Shown: positions 20,522 through 31,396, counted from the stretch's first letter. The stretch is DNA of 64,000 bases from an uncultured Candidatus Pelagibacter sp. (GCA_913030805.1 CAJWDL010000002.1:62001-126000), one strand, 5' to 3'. Program-made: numbers and translations. The notes: generated by a model not told the origin, from the sequence alone.

Positions 20522-21613
20522 ATGTTTACATCAATTAGCAAAATCATAAAGGACGCAAAAAAAGGTAAAATGTTCATTTTGGTTGATGATATAAATAGAG
20601 AAAACGAAGGTGATTTAGTAATTCCTGCTAATAAAGTAAAACATAAAGATATAACTTTTATGGCAAAACATGGAAGGGGCCTTATTTGTCTAGCTCTCGA
20701 TTCAAAACAAGTTAAAAAATTAAATCTTCAACTTATGTCACCAACCAACCAATCTAGATCTCGAACAGCGTTTACTGTATCTATAGATGCTACAAAAAAT
20801 ATCACCACAGGTATTTCTGCACATGATAGAGCATATACAATAAAATCGGCAATAAAAAAGAACGTGTCCAGAAAAGATATTGTAACACCCGGACATATAT
20901 TTCCCTTAATATCCAAAGATGGAGGTGTATTAGTTAGAGCTGGTCATACCGAGGCTTCAGTAGATATATCAAGATTGTCAAAAAATTTACCCTCAGCCGT
21001 TATTTGCGAAATCATGAATGACGATGGAACAATGGCTAAAGGGAAACAATTAGTAAATTTTGCAAAAAAACACAAGTTGAGTCTTGGAAAAATTGACGAC
21101 CTTATATCCTATCGATTAAATCAAGAAAAATTAATAAATTTCAAAAAATCTTCAAATATCACTATTAATAAACAAACTTATAAAATTAATATTTTTGAAA
21201 ATATACTTGATGGCTCAGAACATTTTGCACTAATCAAAGGCAATATAATTAGTAATAAAAGTCCACGAGTGAGGGTTATTTCGTCAAATATAGTAAGAAA
21301 TTATTTAATGGATAATAAATTGCCAAATTTATTTAATCAAACTATTAACCACTTCAAGAAATATAAAGACTGTGTATTAGTATTTATAAGACATACAAAT
21401 CTTAAATCTGTTTCGGAAACTCTAAAGGGATATAAGGATAAAAAATATCACAATAAAGGTAATGATAAACTTATTAGAAACTCTGGTATTGGTTCACAAA
21501 TTATAAAGGCTTTGAACATTAATAAAATGATATTAGTTACCAGATCTAAAAAGAAGGTTGTAGGTTTAGAAGGTTACGGTATAAAAATTACAAAACAAGA
21601 AATTATTAAATGA
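20522..21613 (+). CDS. ribB: 3,4-dihydroxy-2-butanone 4-phosphate synthase with degenerate GTP cyclohydrolase II-like C-terminus
   Basis: 363 aa; RENEGDLVIPA, FMAKHGRGLICLAL, GHTEASVDI. The C-terminal half lacks a recognisable RibA Cys cluster. Confidence 0.92.
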   Translation: MFTSISKIIKDAKKGKMFILVDDINRENEGDLVIPANKVKHKDITFMAKHGRGLICLALDSKQVKKLNLQLMSPTNQSRSRTAFTVSIDATKNITTGISAHDRAYTIKSAIKKNVSRKDIVTPGHIFPLISKDGGVLVRAGHTEASVDISRLSKNLPSAVICEIMNDDGTMAKGKQLVNFAKKHKLSLGKIDDLISYRLNQEKLINFKKSSNITINKQTYKINIFENILDGSEHFALIKGNIISNKSPRVRVISSNIVRNYLMDNKLPNLFNQTINHFKKYKDCVLVFIRHTNLKSVSETLKGYKDKKYHNKGNDKLIRNSGIGSQIIKALNINKMILVTRSKKKVVGLEGYGIKITKQEIIK

Positions 21614-22035
21614 AAAAAAAAATTTGTCTAATCCTTGCAGATTATTATCCAGATATTTCCAATATGTTACTGGAAGGTTCATTTCGAGAATTACAGAGAG
21701 CTGAAAAACAAAATATAATTGAGATTGGCGACGACCCAATCCATGTGCCAGGAATTTTTGAAATACCTGTAACAATTTCAAAACTAATAAAAAAATATGA
21801 CGCTTTTGTAGTCTTAGGCTGTGTTATTAAAGGAAAAACACCACATTTCAATCTGATTTCTAAGGCAGTTATAAACGCAATAATGGATTTGTCTATTAGA
21901 AATAAAAAACCAATAGGTAATGGAATTATAACTTGCCTAAATAAAAAACAAGCTGTTGAAAGAGCTGATCCTGATAGAAAAAATAAGGGAGGAGAAGCAG
22001 TTACAGCGGTACTAGCCACTTTGGCAAACTTTTGA
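21610..22035 (+). CDS. ribH: 6,7-dimethyl-8-ribityllumazine synthase
   Basis: 141 aa; VPGIFEIPVTISKL, VVLGCVIKGKTPHFNLIS. Confidence 0.94.
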   Translation: MKKKICLILADYYPDISNMLLEGSFRELQRAEKQNIIEIGDDPIHVPGIFEIPVTISKLIKKYDAFVVLGCVIKGKTPHFNLISKAVINAIMDLSIRNKKPIGNGIITCLNKKQAVERADPDRKNKGGEAVTAVLATLANF

Positions 22036-22427
22036 AAATGCATAAAGAAACGCTTCAAAACCCAAGGGTTATAGTTGTTCAGAAATTATATGCTCAAGAA
22101 TTTAATAAAGAATGCGAGTTAACATTCCCCAAACATAGATACAAAAAATTTATAAAAGATATTGTCTTAGGCACATTAGAAAGAAAAGAACTAATAAAAG
22201 AAACCATACAACGGCATCTTAGTAAAGATTTAAATGAAAAAAGAACAGAAAAATTATTAATTGTTTTGTTACATGCCGCTATATTTGAATTTTTATATCG
22301 CCCACAAACTTCTCTAAATATTATAATTAACGAATATTTGCATACTGCTGATTTCTTTTTAGAACAAAGTCAAAAAAAATATTTAAATGCAATATTAGAC
22401 AAGGTATCAAAAAAGATAAGATCATAA
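22032..22427 (+). CDS. nusB: Transcription antitermination factor NusB
   Basis: 131 aa; position between ribH and thiL plus FLYRPQTSLNIIINEYLHTADFF. Confidence 0.88.
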   Translation: MKMHKETLQNPRVIVVQKLYAQEFNKECELTFPKHRYKKFIKDIVLGTLERKELIKETIQRHLSKDLNEKRTEKLLIVLLHAAIFEFLYRPQTSLNIIINEYLHTADFFLEQSQKKYLNAILDKVSKKIRS

Positions 22428-23390
22428 GTGAACGAATTTGCAGTTATAAAAAAATATTTTTCAAATTTGTCAAAAAATAACAAAGGATCTTTTGCTTTGT
22501 CTGATGATATATTTTTTGACTACAAAAAAAAAATAGGCATATCCATAGACAGTTTCATTGAAGGAAGACATTTTTTAAATTTTATAAATCCAAATCTTGT
22601 AATCAAAAAAGCTTTAAGGGGAGCTATCTCTGATTTAATATGCAAAGGAATAATCCCCAAATATTATTTTATGAGTTGTTCGGGAAATAAGAGGCATCTA
22701 ACCAAAGTCAATCTTGCTAAAATAAAGTTAGCTTTAAAAGAAGAACAAAAAAAATATAATATTTTCTTGGCAGGCGGAGATACAACTTATTCAAATAAAT
22801 TGTCAATAACAGTTGCCGTTGTTGGATATTCCAAAAAAAATCCAGTTTTGAGAAGTGGAGCAAAAATAGATGATGATATTTATATAACAAATACAATTGG
22901 GGATGCTTTTGTTGGGTTAAAAGTTTTAAAGGGTAGAATTAAACTCAGTAAAAAGAATAGTAATTATTTTATAAGGAAATTTTATCTTCCAACTTTGCCA
23001 ATAAAATTTTCAAAAAGAATTCACCTTTTTGCAAACTCTGCTATAGATATATCTGATGGCTTTTTTCAAGACTTGCAGCATATATTAGCTAGATCTAATT
23101 TATCATCTAGAATATTTAAGAATAAAATTCCTATATCTAATTTTTTAAATTCTTATCTTATTAGAACAAAAAAAAATAAATTACATTTTATCTCTAATGG
23201 CGATGACTATCAAATTTTGTTTACAGCAAGTAAAAAAAAAAGACATTTAATAAAAAAAATATCCAAATCTACCTCAACAAAGGTTGAAATAGTAGGGATT
23301 GTCAAAAACAAGTCTGTATTTAAGAACGGAAAATTAGCTGATGAAAAGTTTAAATTTCCTAAAAAACTAGGCTATATACATAATTTTTAG
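22428..23390 (+). CDS. thiL: Thiamine-monophosphate kinase (GTG start)
   Basis: 320 aa; SDDIFFDYKKKIGISIDSFIEGRHF, FLAGGDTTYSNKLSITV, DISDGFFQDL. Confidence 0.92.
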   Translation: MNEFAVIKKYFSNLSKNNKGSFALSDDIFFDYKKKIGISIDSFIEGRHFLNFINPNLVIKKALRGAISDLICKGIIPKYYFMSCSGNKRHLTKVNLAKIKLALKEEQKKYNIFLAGGDTTYSNKLSITVAVVGYSKKNPVLRSGAKIDDDIYITNTIGDAFVGLKVLKGRIKLSKKNSNYFIRKFYLPTLPIKFSKRIHLFANSAIDISDGFFQDLQHILARSNLSSRIFKNKIPISNFLNSYLIRTKKNKLHFISNGDDYQILFTASKKKRHLIKKISKSTSTKVEIVGIVKNKSVFKNGKLADEKFKFPKKLGYIHNF

Positions 23391-23472
23391 TCAACATTTT
23401 CGTTGCCTTTGTCTTTATTATTTGGCATCTTCCGTTTTTTAATTTTTAATTATTTTTTTCAAGACTTAGAAT

Positions 23473-25581
23473 ATGAACGATTTATCACCAGATTTTATTT
23501 TACAGCTTATAATTCTAAGTGGTTTTCTTGCACTTCTTTATGCATATATAACTCGAAAACAAATATTGAATTCTGAATCAGGCAATAAAAAAATGAAAGA
23601 AGTATCCGAAGCAATTCAAATTGGAGCAAGGGCTTATTTAAATAGACAATATAAAACAATTTCCATAGTTGGATTAGTTGTTTTAATTATCATCACTTTT
23701 GCTTTTAGCATTTTGGTTGGAATTGGATATTTGATTGGTGCCACTTTATCTGGAATTGCTGGTTATGTTGGAATGTTGGTATCAGTTCAAGCAAATGTCA
23801 GAACAGCTGAAGCCTCGAAGAAGGGTTTGTCACAGGGTCTATCTATCGCTTTCAAGTCAGGAGCTATCACAGGATTGTTAGTAGCTGGATTGGCATTATT
23901 GTCAATTTCTATTTATTATTATATTTTATTATTGCTTGGTGTTGAGGAAAGAGAATTAATTAATGCGTTGATTGCATTGGGATTTGGTGCATCTTTAATT
24001 TCAATTTTCGCAAGGTTAGGTGGTGGTATTTTTACAAAAGGTGCAGATGTGGGAGCTGATTTAGTAGGCAAAATAGAAGCAGGCATTCCAGAAGATGATC
24101 CTAGAAATCCAGCGGTCATTGCCGATAATGTTGGTGATAATGTTGGAGATTGCGCAGGGATGGCTGCTGATTTATTTGAAACTTACGTAGTTACTATAGT
24201 TGCTACAATGGTTTTATCTTCAATTTTCTTTCATGGCAATTCAAACATGATGATTTATCCGTTATCTATAGGTGGTGGGTGTATATTGACTACAATTCTT
24301 GGTACTTTTTTTGTTAAATTAGGAAAAAGCAAGAAAATTATGAACGCTCTTTATAAAGGATTTATCGCCACAGCTCTATTGTCATTAATAATTCTTTATC
24401 CAATTACTGATTATATAATTGGTCTAAATACAGAATATTTTATCGAAGATAAGATTTTTACTGGAACTGGTTTGTATGTGTGTGGAATAATTGGTTTAAT
24501 TATAACTGGCTTAATCATATATGTAACAGAATATTATACAGGTACAAATTTCAGACCTGTTCAAAGTATTGCCTCATCGTCAACTACTGGTCATGGCACC
24601 AATGTTATCCAGGGACTAGCGGTATCAATGGAAGCTGCTGCTTTACCAGCATTAATTATTGTAGCTGGTATACTGATTACAAATTATATAGCAGGTCTTT
24701 TTGGCATAGCAATTGCAGTTACTTCAATGCTTGCTTTAGCTGGCATGGTTGTTGCTTTAGATGCTTACGGTCCAGTGACTGATAACGCTGGTGGGATAGC
24801 AGAAATGTCTAATTTGCCAAAAAAAACTAGAAAAACAACTGATGCATTAGACGCGGTTGGTAACACAACTAAAGCAGTAACCAAAGGCTATGCTATAGGA
24901 TCAGCTGGCTTGGGAGCTTTAGTATTGTTTGCTGCTTACACAGAAGACATTAAATATTTTTCTACAATTCAAAAATCTGCTCTTGAAAATATTAATGTAA
25001 ATTTTGAACTGTCAAATCCTTTTGTTGTTATAGGTTTATTAGTAGGTGGCATGCTACCTTATTTATTTGGTTCCATGGGAATGCAAGCCGTTGGAAGAGC
25101 GGGAGGAGCTGTTGTAATTGAAGTTAGAAGACAATTTAAAAGAATTCCAGGTATTATGAAAAGAAAGGCTAAGCCAGATTATGGAAGACTCGTAGATCTT
25201 TTAACTAAAGCTGCAATAAAAGAAATGATTGTGCCATCTCTTCTGCCTGTACTGTCGCCAATAATTCTTTATTTTGTAATATTATCAATCGGTGGTATCG
25301 AGGCAGCTTTATCCGCTGTAGGTGCCATGTTACTTGGGGTTATTATTACAGGATTCTTCGTAGCTATTTCAATGACTGCAGGTGGTGGAGCTTGGGATAA
25401 TGCAAAAAAATATATTGAAGATGGAAATTATGGTGGAAAAGGTTCAGATGCACACAAAGCAGCAGTAACTGGAGACACGGTTGGAGATCCATATAAAGAT
25501 ACCGCTGGACCAGCTATAAATCCAATGATTAAAATAACAAATATTGTAGCTCTTTTATTATTAGCCTTTATTGCAAGCTAA
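23473..25581 (+). CDS. hppA: Membrane-bound proton-translocating pyrophosphatase
   Basis: 702 aa; multi-[87 protein letters not shown]. Confidence 0.98.
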   Translation: MNDLSPDFILQLIILSGFLALLYAYITRKQILNSESGNKKMKEVSEAIQIGARAYLNRQYKTISIVGLVVLIIITFAFSILVGIGYLIGATLSGIAGYVGMLVSVQANVRTAEASKKGLSQGLSIAFKSGAITGLLVAGLALLSISIYYYILLLLGVEERELINALIALGFGASLISIFARLGGGIFTKGADVGADLVGKIEAGIPEDDPRNPAVIADNVGDNVGDCAGMAADLFETYVVTIVATMVLSSIFFHGNSNMMIYPLSIGGGCILTTILGTFFVKLGKSKKIMNALYKGFIATALLSLIILYPITDYIIGLNTEYFIEDKIFTGTGLYVCGIIGLIITGLIIYVTEYYTGTNFRPVQSIASSSTTGHGTNVIQGLAVSMEAAALPALIIVAGILITNYIAGLFGIAIAVTSMLALAGMVVALDAYGPVTDNAGGIAEMSNLPKKTRKTTDALDAVGNTTKAVTKGYAIGSAGLGALVLFAAYTEDIKYFSTIQKSALENINVNFELSNPFVVIGLLVGGMLPYLFGSMGMQAVGRAGGAVVIEVRRQFKRIPGIMKRKAKPDYGRLVDLLTKAAIKEMIVPSLLPVLSPIILYFVILSIGGIEAALSAVGAMLLGVIITGFFVAISMTAGGGAWDNAKKYIEDGNYGGKGSDAHKAAVTGDTVGDPYKDTAGPAINPMIKITNIVALLLLAFIAS

Positions 25582-26036
25582 TCTTTTCTTCTATTTACGG
25601 GTTTATTAATTTTTTGTCTTAGACTGGATAAAAAACTATAAACAAAGTTATTTTCTCGCGCTACTGTATCAGTAGTAGTTTTTGCAAATATGATTTTATT
25701 TATTTGGTTTTTATTATAAAAATCTTTTTTTATTAAAATTCCATATTCATCAAATTCCAAAGCCAGAACATTATTTTTAATAGTTATATTTTGACCAAGT
25801 TTCAATAATTTTCCCTTAGTTCTAGTTCTTTCAATATAAATCCAAATGGAATTATCAAAAACAGCAACCGTGGATGGAAGGCCAAGAATTTTTTTCACGT
25901 CATTTTTATTAGTTTTTTTAACAATTAGATTTTTTTGTTTTATATCCAAAAAGGGTACTCCATGAGTATTAATAACTGGATTTTGATGACAATTTGATAA
26001 TAATAAAAAAATTAAAATAACAGTAATCTTATGCAT
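25578..26036 (-). CDS. bamE: BamE/SmpA-OmlA family outer membrane assembly lipoprotein
   Basis: 152 aa lipoprotein (LLLSNC); [44 protein letters not shown]. Confidence 0.83.
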   Translation of the reverse strand: MHKITVILIFLLLSNCHQNPVINTHGVPFLDIKQKNLIVKKTNKNDVKKILGLPSTVAVFDNSIWIYIERTRTKGKLLKLGQNITIKNNVLALEFDEYGILIKKDFYNKNQINKIIFAKTTTDTVARENNFVYSFLSSLRQKINKPVNRRKD

Positions 26037-26543
26037 TTATTTGAATCTAAAAAAAAAAATATACTTCCTTTATATAATAAAATTGTTTTTTTAACTAGAG
26101 AAAGTTTTTTTTATAAAGATTTTAAATTAACTGATTCTTTTTCAAATAGAATTTATCTTATTTTTTTTCATCTTAGTTTTATCCTGATAATTCTTAAAAA
26201 TAAGGAAAATCAAAAAAATAATCAACAAGATATATTTGATTTTTTCTTTGAACAGATTGAATTGAACTGCAGAGAATTAGGTTATGGCGATGTCACTGTA
26301 AATAAAAAGATGAAAAGTTTAATAAAATTATTCTATGTAATTCTAATGAAATGTGAAAATTGGAAACAATTGAAGGTTGACAAGAAAAATAACCTATTAT
26401 TAAATTTTTTTTCGGATAATTCTAACAAAAAAATTTTAACTAACAAATTAGCAAATTATTTCGATAAATTTGCATTATTTATTGAAGATATGTCTTTAAA
26501 TTCAATAACAAAAGGTGTATTCAACTTTGTTTATAAGGAATAA
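26031..26543 (+). CDS. Ubiquinol-cytochrome c chaperone family protein
   Basis: 170 aa; alphaproteobacterial position between bamE and rpmF; ELGYGDVTVNKKMKSLIKLFY. Confidence 0.72.
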   Translation: MHLFESKKKNILPLYNKIVFLTRESFFYKDFKLTDSFSNRIYLIFFHLSFILIILKNKENQKNNQQDIFDFFFEQIELNCRELGYGDVTVNKKMKSLIKLFYVILMKCENWKQLKVDKKNNLLLNFFSDNSNKKILTNKLANYFDKFALFIEDMSLNSITKGVFNFVYKE

Positions 26544-26549
26544 ATAATC

Positions 26550-26729
26550 ATGGCAGTACCCAAACGGAAAACATCTAAATCAAGAAGAGATAAAAGAAGA
26601 TCTCATATTAAATTTATATCTAAAAATGTTATTGAGGATAAAAAATCAGGTGAATATAGATTGCCCCATCATGTAGATTTGAAAACTGGATTTTATAAAG
26701 GTAGACAGGTTTTCGAGCCAAAAGATTGA
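26550..26729 (+). CDS. rpmF: 50S ribosomal protein L32
   Basis: Manual translation [59 protein letters not shown] (59 aa); below the ORF-track cut-off. Confidence 0.95.
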   Translation: MAVPKRKTSKSRRDKRRSHIKFISKNVIEDKKSGEYRLPHHVDLKTGFYKGRQVFEPKD

Positions 26730-26742
26730 TTTACCAAATGTA

Positions 26743-27753
26743 ATGAACGATAAAATTATAATTGCAGTTGATGCAATGGGAGGTGAAAATTCTCCTAAAA
26801 AGATAGTTGATGGTATTGAATTATCTTTAAAAGAAAGTAATGAAAATTTTTTCAAAATTTACGGTAATAAAGATAAATTAAATTTTTTGGTAAATGAAAA
26901 ACCTGAAATTAAAAATTATTGCGAAATTATTCATTGCGTTAATCAAATTAAGGATGAAGAAAGTCCTCTAAGCGCAGCCAAAAAAAATAAAAGTACCAGC
27001 ATGTGGCAATCTATCGAATCTCAAAATAAAGGTAAATCACAAATTACATTGTCAGCCGGAAATACAGGTGCATTGTTAATATTATCTAGATTGATATTGA
27101 GTATGATTAATGGAATTGAAAAACCTGCTCTTGCTGGTCTTTGGCCAAATAAAATAGGCACGAATGTTGTGTTAGACTTAGGAGCCAATATTGGCTGTAA
27201 CGATAAAGATTTAATCGATTTTAGTTCTATGGGAGCAGCTTTATATAAATCTCTATATCCTGAAGATAACCCAAAAATTGCATTATTAAATGTTGGGCTG
27301 GAAGAAATAAAAGGACACGAGGAAATTAAGAAAGCTTATCAACAACTTAAAGAATCGACAAAAAAAAATTTTGATTTTCATGGGTATATAGAAGGAAATC
27401 ATATTATGGATGGTAACGTTAACGTTATTGTTACCGACGGTTTTACTGGCAATATTGCCTTGAAAACAGCTGAAGGAACGGCAAACTTTATTACAAAATA
27501 TTTAAAGGAGAATTTAAACAAAGGTTTATTAAATAAAATTTCACTCTTATTTTCGTATAATGTTTTAAAAAAATTTAAAGAACAATTAGATCCAAGAAAA
27601 TATAATGGAGCTATTTTATTGGGATTAAATGGTCCGGTTGTAAAAAGTCATGGCTCAACTGATAGCAGGGGTCTAGCTAACTCTATTAAAATGTGTAATA
27701 AAATAGTTAAAGGAAGGTTAATTGAGAAAATTAAAAAATATTTAGGCAATTAA
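26743..27753 (+). CDS. plsX: Phosphate acyltransferase PlsX
   Basis: 336 aa; IIAVDAMGGENSPKKIVDGIE, SAGNTGALL, VTDGFTGNIALKT. Confidence 0.96.
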   Translation: MNDKIIIAVDAMGGENSPKKIVDGIELSLKESNENFFKIYGNKDKLNFLVNEKPEIKNYCEIIHCVNQIKDEESPLSAAKKNKSTSMWQSIESQNKGKSQITLSAGNTGALLILSRLILSMINGIEKPALAGLWPNKIGTNVVLDLGANIGCNDKDLIDFSSMGAALYKSLYPEDNPKIALLNVGLEEIKGHEEIKKAYQQLKESTKKNFDFHGYIEGNHIMDGNVNVIVTDGFTGNIALKTAEGTANFITKYLKENLNKGLLNKISLLFSYNVLKKFKEQLDPRKYNGAILLGLNGPVVKSHGSTDSRGLANSIKMCNKIVKGRLIEKIKKYLGN

Positions 27754-27772
27754 CTTTATAATATTCCCATTT

Positions 27773-28069
27773 ATGTTTAAAAAAAATATAAATAGAAAAG
27801 TTTTAGCAAATATAATTCATCAAAATATTGGTTTTTCAAAAATTATTTCTGAAAATATAGTAAATGATATTTTTTACATAATAACATCGGGTATTAAAGA
27901 AAACAAAAAAGTTAAAATTACTTCATTTGGAACTTTTCAAAAAAGAAGAAAAAATGAGCGGATAGGTCGCAATCCAAAAACCAAAGAAAAAAAAATTATA
28001 TCCGCAAGAAAAGTTATTACATTTAGAGCTTCCAAGTTGTTTAAAGATAGAATAAATCAAAAAAGTTAG
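27773..28069 (+). CDS. ihfA: Integration host factor alpha-like / HU-family protein
   Basis: 98 aa; KVKITSFGTFQKRRKNERIGRNPKTKEKKIISARKVITFRASKLFKD. Confidence 0.88.
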   Translation: MFKKNINRKVLANIIHQNIGFSKIISENIVNDIFYIITSGIKENKKVKITSFGTFQKRRKNERIGRNPKTKEKKIISARKVITFRASKLFKDRINQKS

Positions 28070-28072
28070 TTC

Positions 28073-28465
28073 ATGGAGAAAAAATCAGAAGCATATAAAA
28101 CAATCGGTGAAGTTGCTAAAATAGTTGGATTGATTGATAAAAAAAAAGGAACTTTATCTACTCACACAATTAGGTTTTGGGAAAAGAAATTTCATCAAAT
28201 TAAACCAATAATTTTATCTGGTAGAAGAAGGTATTATAGCAATAAAAAAATTCATATAATCAAATTAATTAAGTTCCTTTTAAAAGATAAAGGCATGACA
28301 ATTAAAGGGGTAAAAGCGATGTTAAATAATCCAAAATCATTGACGCTTGACGATACAACCAAATATAGTGTAACTAACCAATCTCTTGAGAAAGAGAAAA
28401 TTAAAGATAAAATAAAAAAAATATCCAAAATTATAGATGAACTTAGAGAATTGAAAAATGGCTAA
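28073..28465 (+). CDS. MerR-family transcriptional regulator
   Basis: 130 aa; IGEVAKIVGL...THTIRFWEKKFHQIKPI...RRRYYSNKKI. Confidence 0.88.
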   Translation: MEKKSEAYKTIGEVAKIVGLIDKKKGTLSTHTIRFWEKKFHQIKPIILSGRRRYYSNKKIHIIKLIKFLLKDKGMTIKGVKAMLNNPKSLTLDDTTKYSVTNQSLEKEKIKDKIKKISKIIDELRELKNG

Positions 28466-28649
28466 AAAGTCTTCCATAAAAGTTAGGTTGGTTCCAGAAT
28501 CGAAGCCAAATAGTCCCTATTTTTATTATGTTAAAAAACCGTCAACGGGTGAAAAAGCAAAAATTAAATTAAAAGCTAAAAAATATAACCCAGCTACACG
28601 TAAACATGAAGTTTTTATTGAGAAAAAATTACCCCCACATAGCAAATAA
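28458..28649 (+). CDS. rpmG: 50S ribosomal protein L33
   Basis: 63 aa; KSSIKVRLVPESKPNSPYFYYVKKPST...KYNPATRKHEVFIEKKL. Confidence 0.92.
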   Translation: MAKKSSIKVRLVPESKPNSPYFYYVKKPSTGEKAKIKLKAKKYNPATRKHEVFIEKKLPPHSK

Positions 28650-28931
28650 TTACTTTTTCTTAAAATTTCTTTTCTCAAAATCAATATAAGCTCCTATTAT
28701 ATTTTTCCAAATCTTATTAGTTATTTTCGGATCTATTTTTCTTGAAATAGATTTCTTTTTAATTAACGTTAATATTTCTTTAATTCTCACTTTATCAATT
28801 ATCTGACTTTTATATTTTTTTTGTTTTAATACACCATTTACCAAATTCGTCCTTATTTTTATTAGGTTCAATAATTTATCGTCTAACTTATCTATTTTTT
28901 GCCTTATTAATTTTAATTTTATATTTTTCAT
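28650..28931 (-). CDS. Chorismate mutase type II (AroQ-like)
   Basis: 93 aa; KIDKLDDKLLNLIKIRTNLVNGVLKQK... helical CM fold. Confidence 0.78.
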   Translation of the reverse strand: MKNIKLKLIRQKIDKLDDKLLNLIKIRTNLVNGVLKQKKYKSQIIDKVRIKEILTLIKKKSISRKIDPKITNKIWKNIIGAYIDFEKRNFKKK

Positions 28932-28934
28932 TTA

Positions 28935-30014
28935 ATGATTAAATTATATTTGTTTATATTTATAAATATATATTTTTTAAAAATGCATTTAAATAAAAAT
29001 CAAAATAATAAATTTATTTCACTTTGGTTATTGTTAATAACTTTTTTAGTAGCATTAATAATTATTGTTGGAGGGTTAACTAGGCTTACAGATTCTGGTT
29101 TATCTATAACCAAATGGGATTTGTTTACAGGTATTTTTCCCCCTTTGTCTCTAGATGATTGGAAAAAATCTTTCCTTCTTTATAAAAAAATACCGGAATA
29201 TAAATTAATAAATCCAACAATGACCCTGGAGCAATATAAAATTATTTATTGGTGGGAATACATTCATAGATTGTTGGGTAGGTTAGTAGGTTTGATTTAT
29301 ATTATACCATTGATTTATTTCACTTTTAAAAAAACGTTAAATAAAAGTTCTTTAATAACTTTTTATTTAATATTTTTTCTTATTTTATTTCAGGGTTTAA
29401 TAGGATGGTATATGGTTAAGAGTGGGTTATCCGAACGAACCGATGTAAGTCACTATCGTTTAGCCTTACATTTAACTTTGGCTTTTGTTATTTTTGTTTT
29501 ATTACTTTGGAATTATTTTAAATATAAAGCTTATCAAGATTTAAATTCCTATAGAAAATTGCCTTTCAATTTACCAATATTTTTTATTTGTCTGATTTTT
29601 CTGCAAATTATAATTGGAGCTTTTGTGTCAGGCTTAGATGCTGGACAAATCTATCAGTCATGGCCTTTAATGAATAAAAGTTACTTTCCTGATGATTCTA
29701 ATTTAAAAGATTTATTCTCCCTAAATTCCTTTAATACACCTTCGCTAGTTCAATTTATTCATAGAAATTTGGCATATATAATAATTTTAATATTTATCAT
29801 CACTGCAACAATAGTATTTAAAAATAAAGATTTTACTTATATGAGAGCAACTATTTTATTAGTTTTTGCTTCGCTATCTCTTCAAATTGTTTTGGGAATA
29901 TTCACTGTTTTATCAGGTGCACAGGTAATTCTTGCTTCTGTGCACCAAATAGGTTCTATAATTTTAGTTACAACTTCTCTTATTTTAGTTTTTAAAAATT
30001 CTAAAAAGAACTAA
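28935..30014 (+). CDS. ctaA: Heme A synthase (COX15/CtaA)
   Basis: 359 aa; GGLTRLTDSGLSITKWDLFTGIFPPLS, EYIHRLLGRLVG, GWYMVKSGLSERTDVSHYRLALHL. Confidence 0.96.
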   Translation: MIKLYLFIFINIYFLKMHLNKNQNNKFISLWLLLITFLVALIIIVGGLTRLTDSGLSITKWDLFTGIFPPLSLDDWKKSFLLYKKIPEYKLINPTMTLEQYKIIYWWEYIHRLLGRLVGLIYIIPLIYFTFKKTLNKSSLITFYLIFFLILFQGLIGWYMVKSGLSERTDVSHYRLALHLTLAFVIFVLLLWNYFKYKAYQDLNSYRKLPFNLPIFFICLIFLQIIIGAFVSGLDAGQIYQSWPLMNKSYFPDDSNLKDLFSLNSFNTPSLVQFIHRNLAYIIILIFIITATIVFKNKDFTYMRATILLVFASLSLQIVLGIFTVLSGAQVILASVHQIGSIILVTTSLILVFKNSKKN

Positions 30015-30020
30015 CTGCTT

Positions 30021-31334
30021 TTAGTTTACGCTTCCAGCAACATCTAATGCTTGTTTTAAATCTGCAATAATGTCATCAGGATGTTCAATCCCTATAGACA
30101 ATCTTACATAACCAAGTGTTACTCCAGCTGCTAGTAGTTCCTTTTCTGTTAATTGACTATGTGTAGTAGTAGCTGGATGTATAGCTAAACTTCTGGCATC
30201 ACCAATATTGGCTACGTGATAAAACATTTTTAATGCTTCAATAAACTTTTTACCTGCTTCAACACCACCTTTAACTTCAATGCCAACCAGGCCTCCATTT
30301 CCACCTTTAAAGTATTTCTTTGCCCTGTCCCCAATTTCGCCTTTATGCAGAGTAGGGTATATTACTCTTTCAACATTTTTATGCTTTTGCAAAAATTCAA
30401 CAGCCTTTTCAGCATTTGAACAATGCTGTTTCATTCTTAAAGCAACTGTTTCTAAACCTTGAATAATTCCAAAGGCATTATCCGGTGCTAAAGCAGAACC
30501 TAAATCTCTTAATAGCACTACTCTCGCACGCACTGCAAAAGCCACGTTAGCTCCTGTAAGTTCAGGAACAACTTTTCCCCAAACAGCTCCACCGTAACTT
30601 GCATCAGGTTCATTAAACAATGGTTGTCTTTTTGGATTAGTTGTCCAATCAAAATTACCTCCATCAACTAAACATCCACCAATAACTGTTCCATGTCCAC
30701 CAATATATTTTGTCAAAGAATGAACAACTACAGCAGCACCTTGTTCGATCGGTTTGCAAATTATTGGTGATGCGGTGTTATCCATTATTAAAGGTATATT
30801 ATATTTTCTTCCTATATCAGATACTTCCTCAATAGGAAAAACTCTTAAATATGGATTTGGAAGAGTTTCTGCATAAATAGCTCTAGTTTTATCATCAATT
30901 AGTTTTTCAAAGTTTTTTGGATTAACAGGGTCAGCATACCTAACTTCAATACCAAGTTTTTTTAAAGTATGAGTAAATAAATTTACTGTTCCACCATAAA
31001 GATCTGTTGAACTAATAAAATTATCTCCTGATTGACAAACATTTGTTATTGAAAATGTAGATGCTGCTTGTCCTGAACCTACTGTAACACAAGCTAAACC
31101 TTCTTCTATAGCAGCTAATCTCTTTTCCAAAGCGTCGTTAGTAGGATTCATTATACGCGTGTATATGTTTCCAAACTCTTTTAAGGCAAAAAGGTTGGCC
31201 GCGGTATCCGTATCCTTAAATTGATAAGAGGTGGTCCTATATATGGGTACTGCTACTGCAGTAGTAGCAGGATCACTTCTGTATTCACCCCCATGCAACG
31301 CTATAGTTTCTGGGTTTTTTATTTCTTTAGTCAT
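30021..31334 (-). CDS. metY: O-acetylhomoserine sulfhydrylase
   Basis: 437 aa; PLP trans-sulfuration family; ETIALHGGEYRSDPATTAVAVPIYRTTSYQFKDT, HSLTKYIGGHG, SIGIEHPDDIIADL. Confidence 0.94.
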   Translation of the reverse strand: MTKEIKNPETIALHGGEYRSDPATTAVAVPIYRTTSYQFKDTDTAANLFALKEFGNIYTRIMNPTNDALEKRLAAIEEGLACVTVGSGQAASTFSITNVCQSGDNFISSTDLYGGTVNLFTHTLKKLGIEVRYADPVNPKNFEKLIDDKTRAIYAETLPNPYLRVFPIEEVSDIGRKYNIPLIMDNTASPIICKPIEQGAAVVVHSLTKYIGGHGTVIGGCLVDGGNFDWTTNPKRQPLFNEPDASYGGAVWGKVVPELTGANVAFAVRARVVLLRDLGSALAPDNAFGIIQGLETVALRMKQHCSNAEKAVEFLQKHKNVERVIYPTLHKGEIGDRAKKYFKGGNGGLVGIEVKGGVEAGKKFIEALKMFYHVANIGDARSLAIHPATTTHSQLTEKELLAAGVTLGYVRLSIGIEHPDDIIADLKQALDVAGSVN

Positions 31335-31358
31335 TTTTTTTCTCCATTTTTATTGTTC

Positions 31359-31396
31359 TGAACTTTATTGATTGTTATTACAACCTATCTAGTTCA
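31359..31396 (-). promoter_or_regulatory. Structured leader of metY: nested hairpin (candidate cis-regulatory RNA)
   Basis: On - strand: TGAACT-AGATA-GGTTGT-AATA-ACAATC-AATAA-AGTTCA, i.e. outer 6-bp stem and inner 6-bp stem (one G:U), ending about 25 nt upstream of the metY ATG. Confidence 0.45.

Noticed and set aside
21645-22058. 137-aa - strand ORF
   Set aside because: Antisense to ribH/nusB; no recognisable family, ribH motifs are clear on the + strand.
24480-24782. 100-aa + strand ORF rich in Trp/Cys/Tyr
   Set aside because: Out-of-frame reading within hppA, which is strongly supported; biased composition is typical of a shadow frame.
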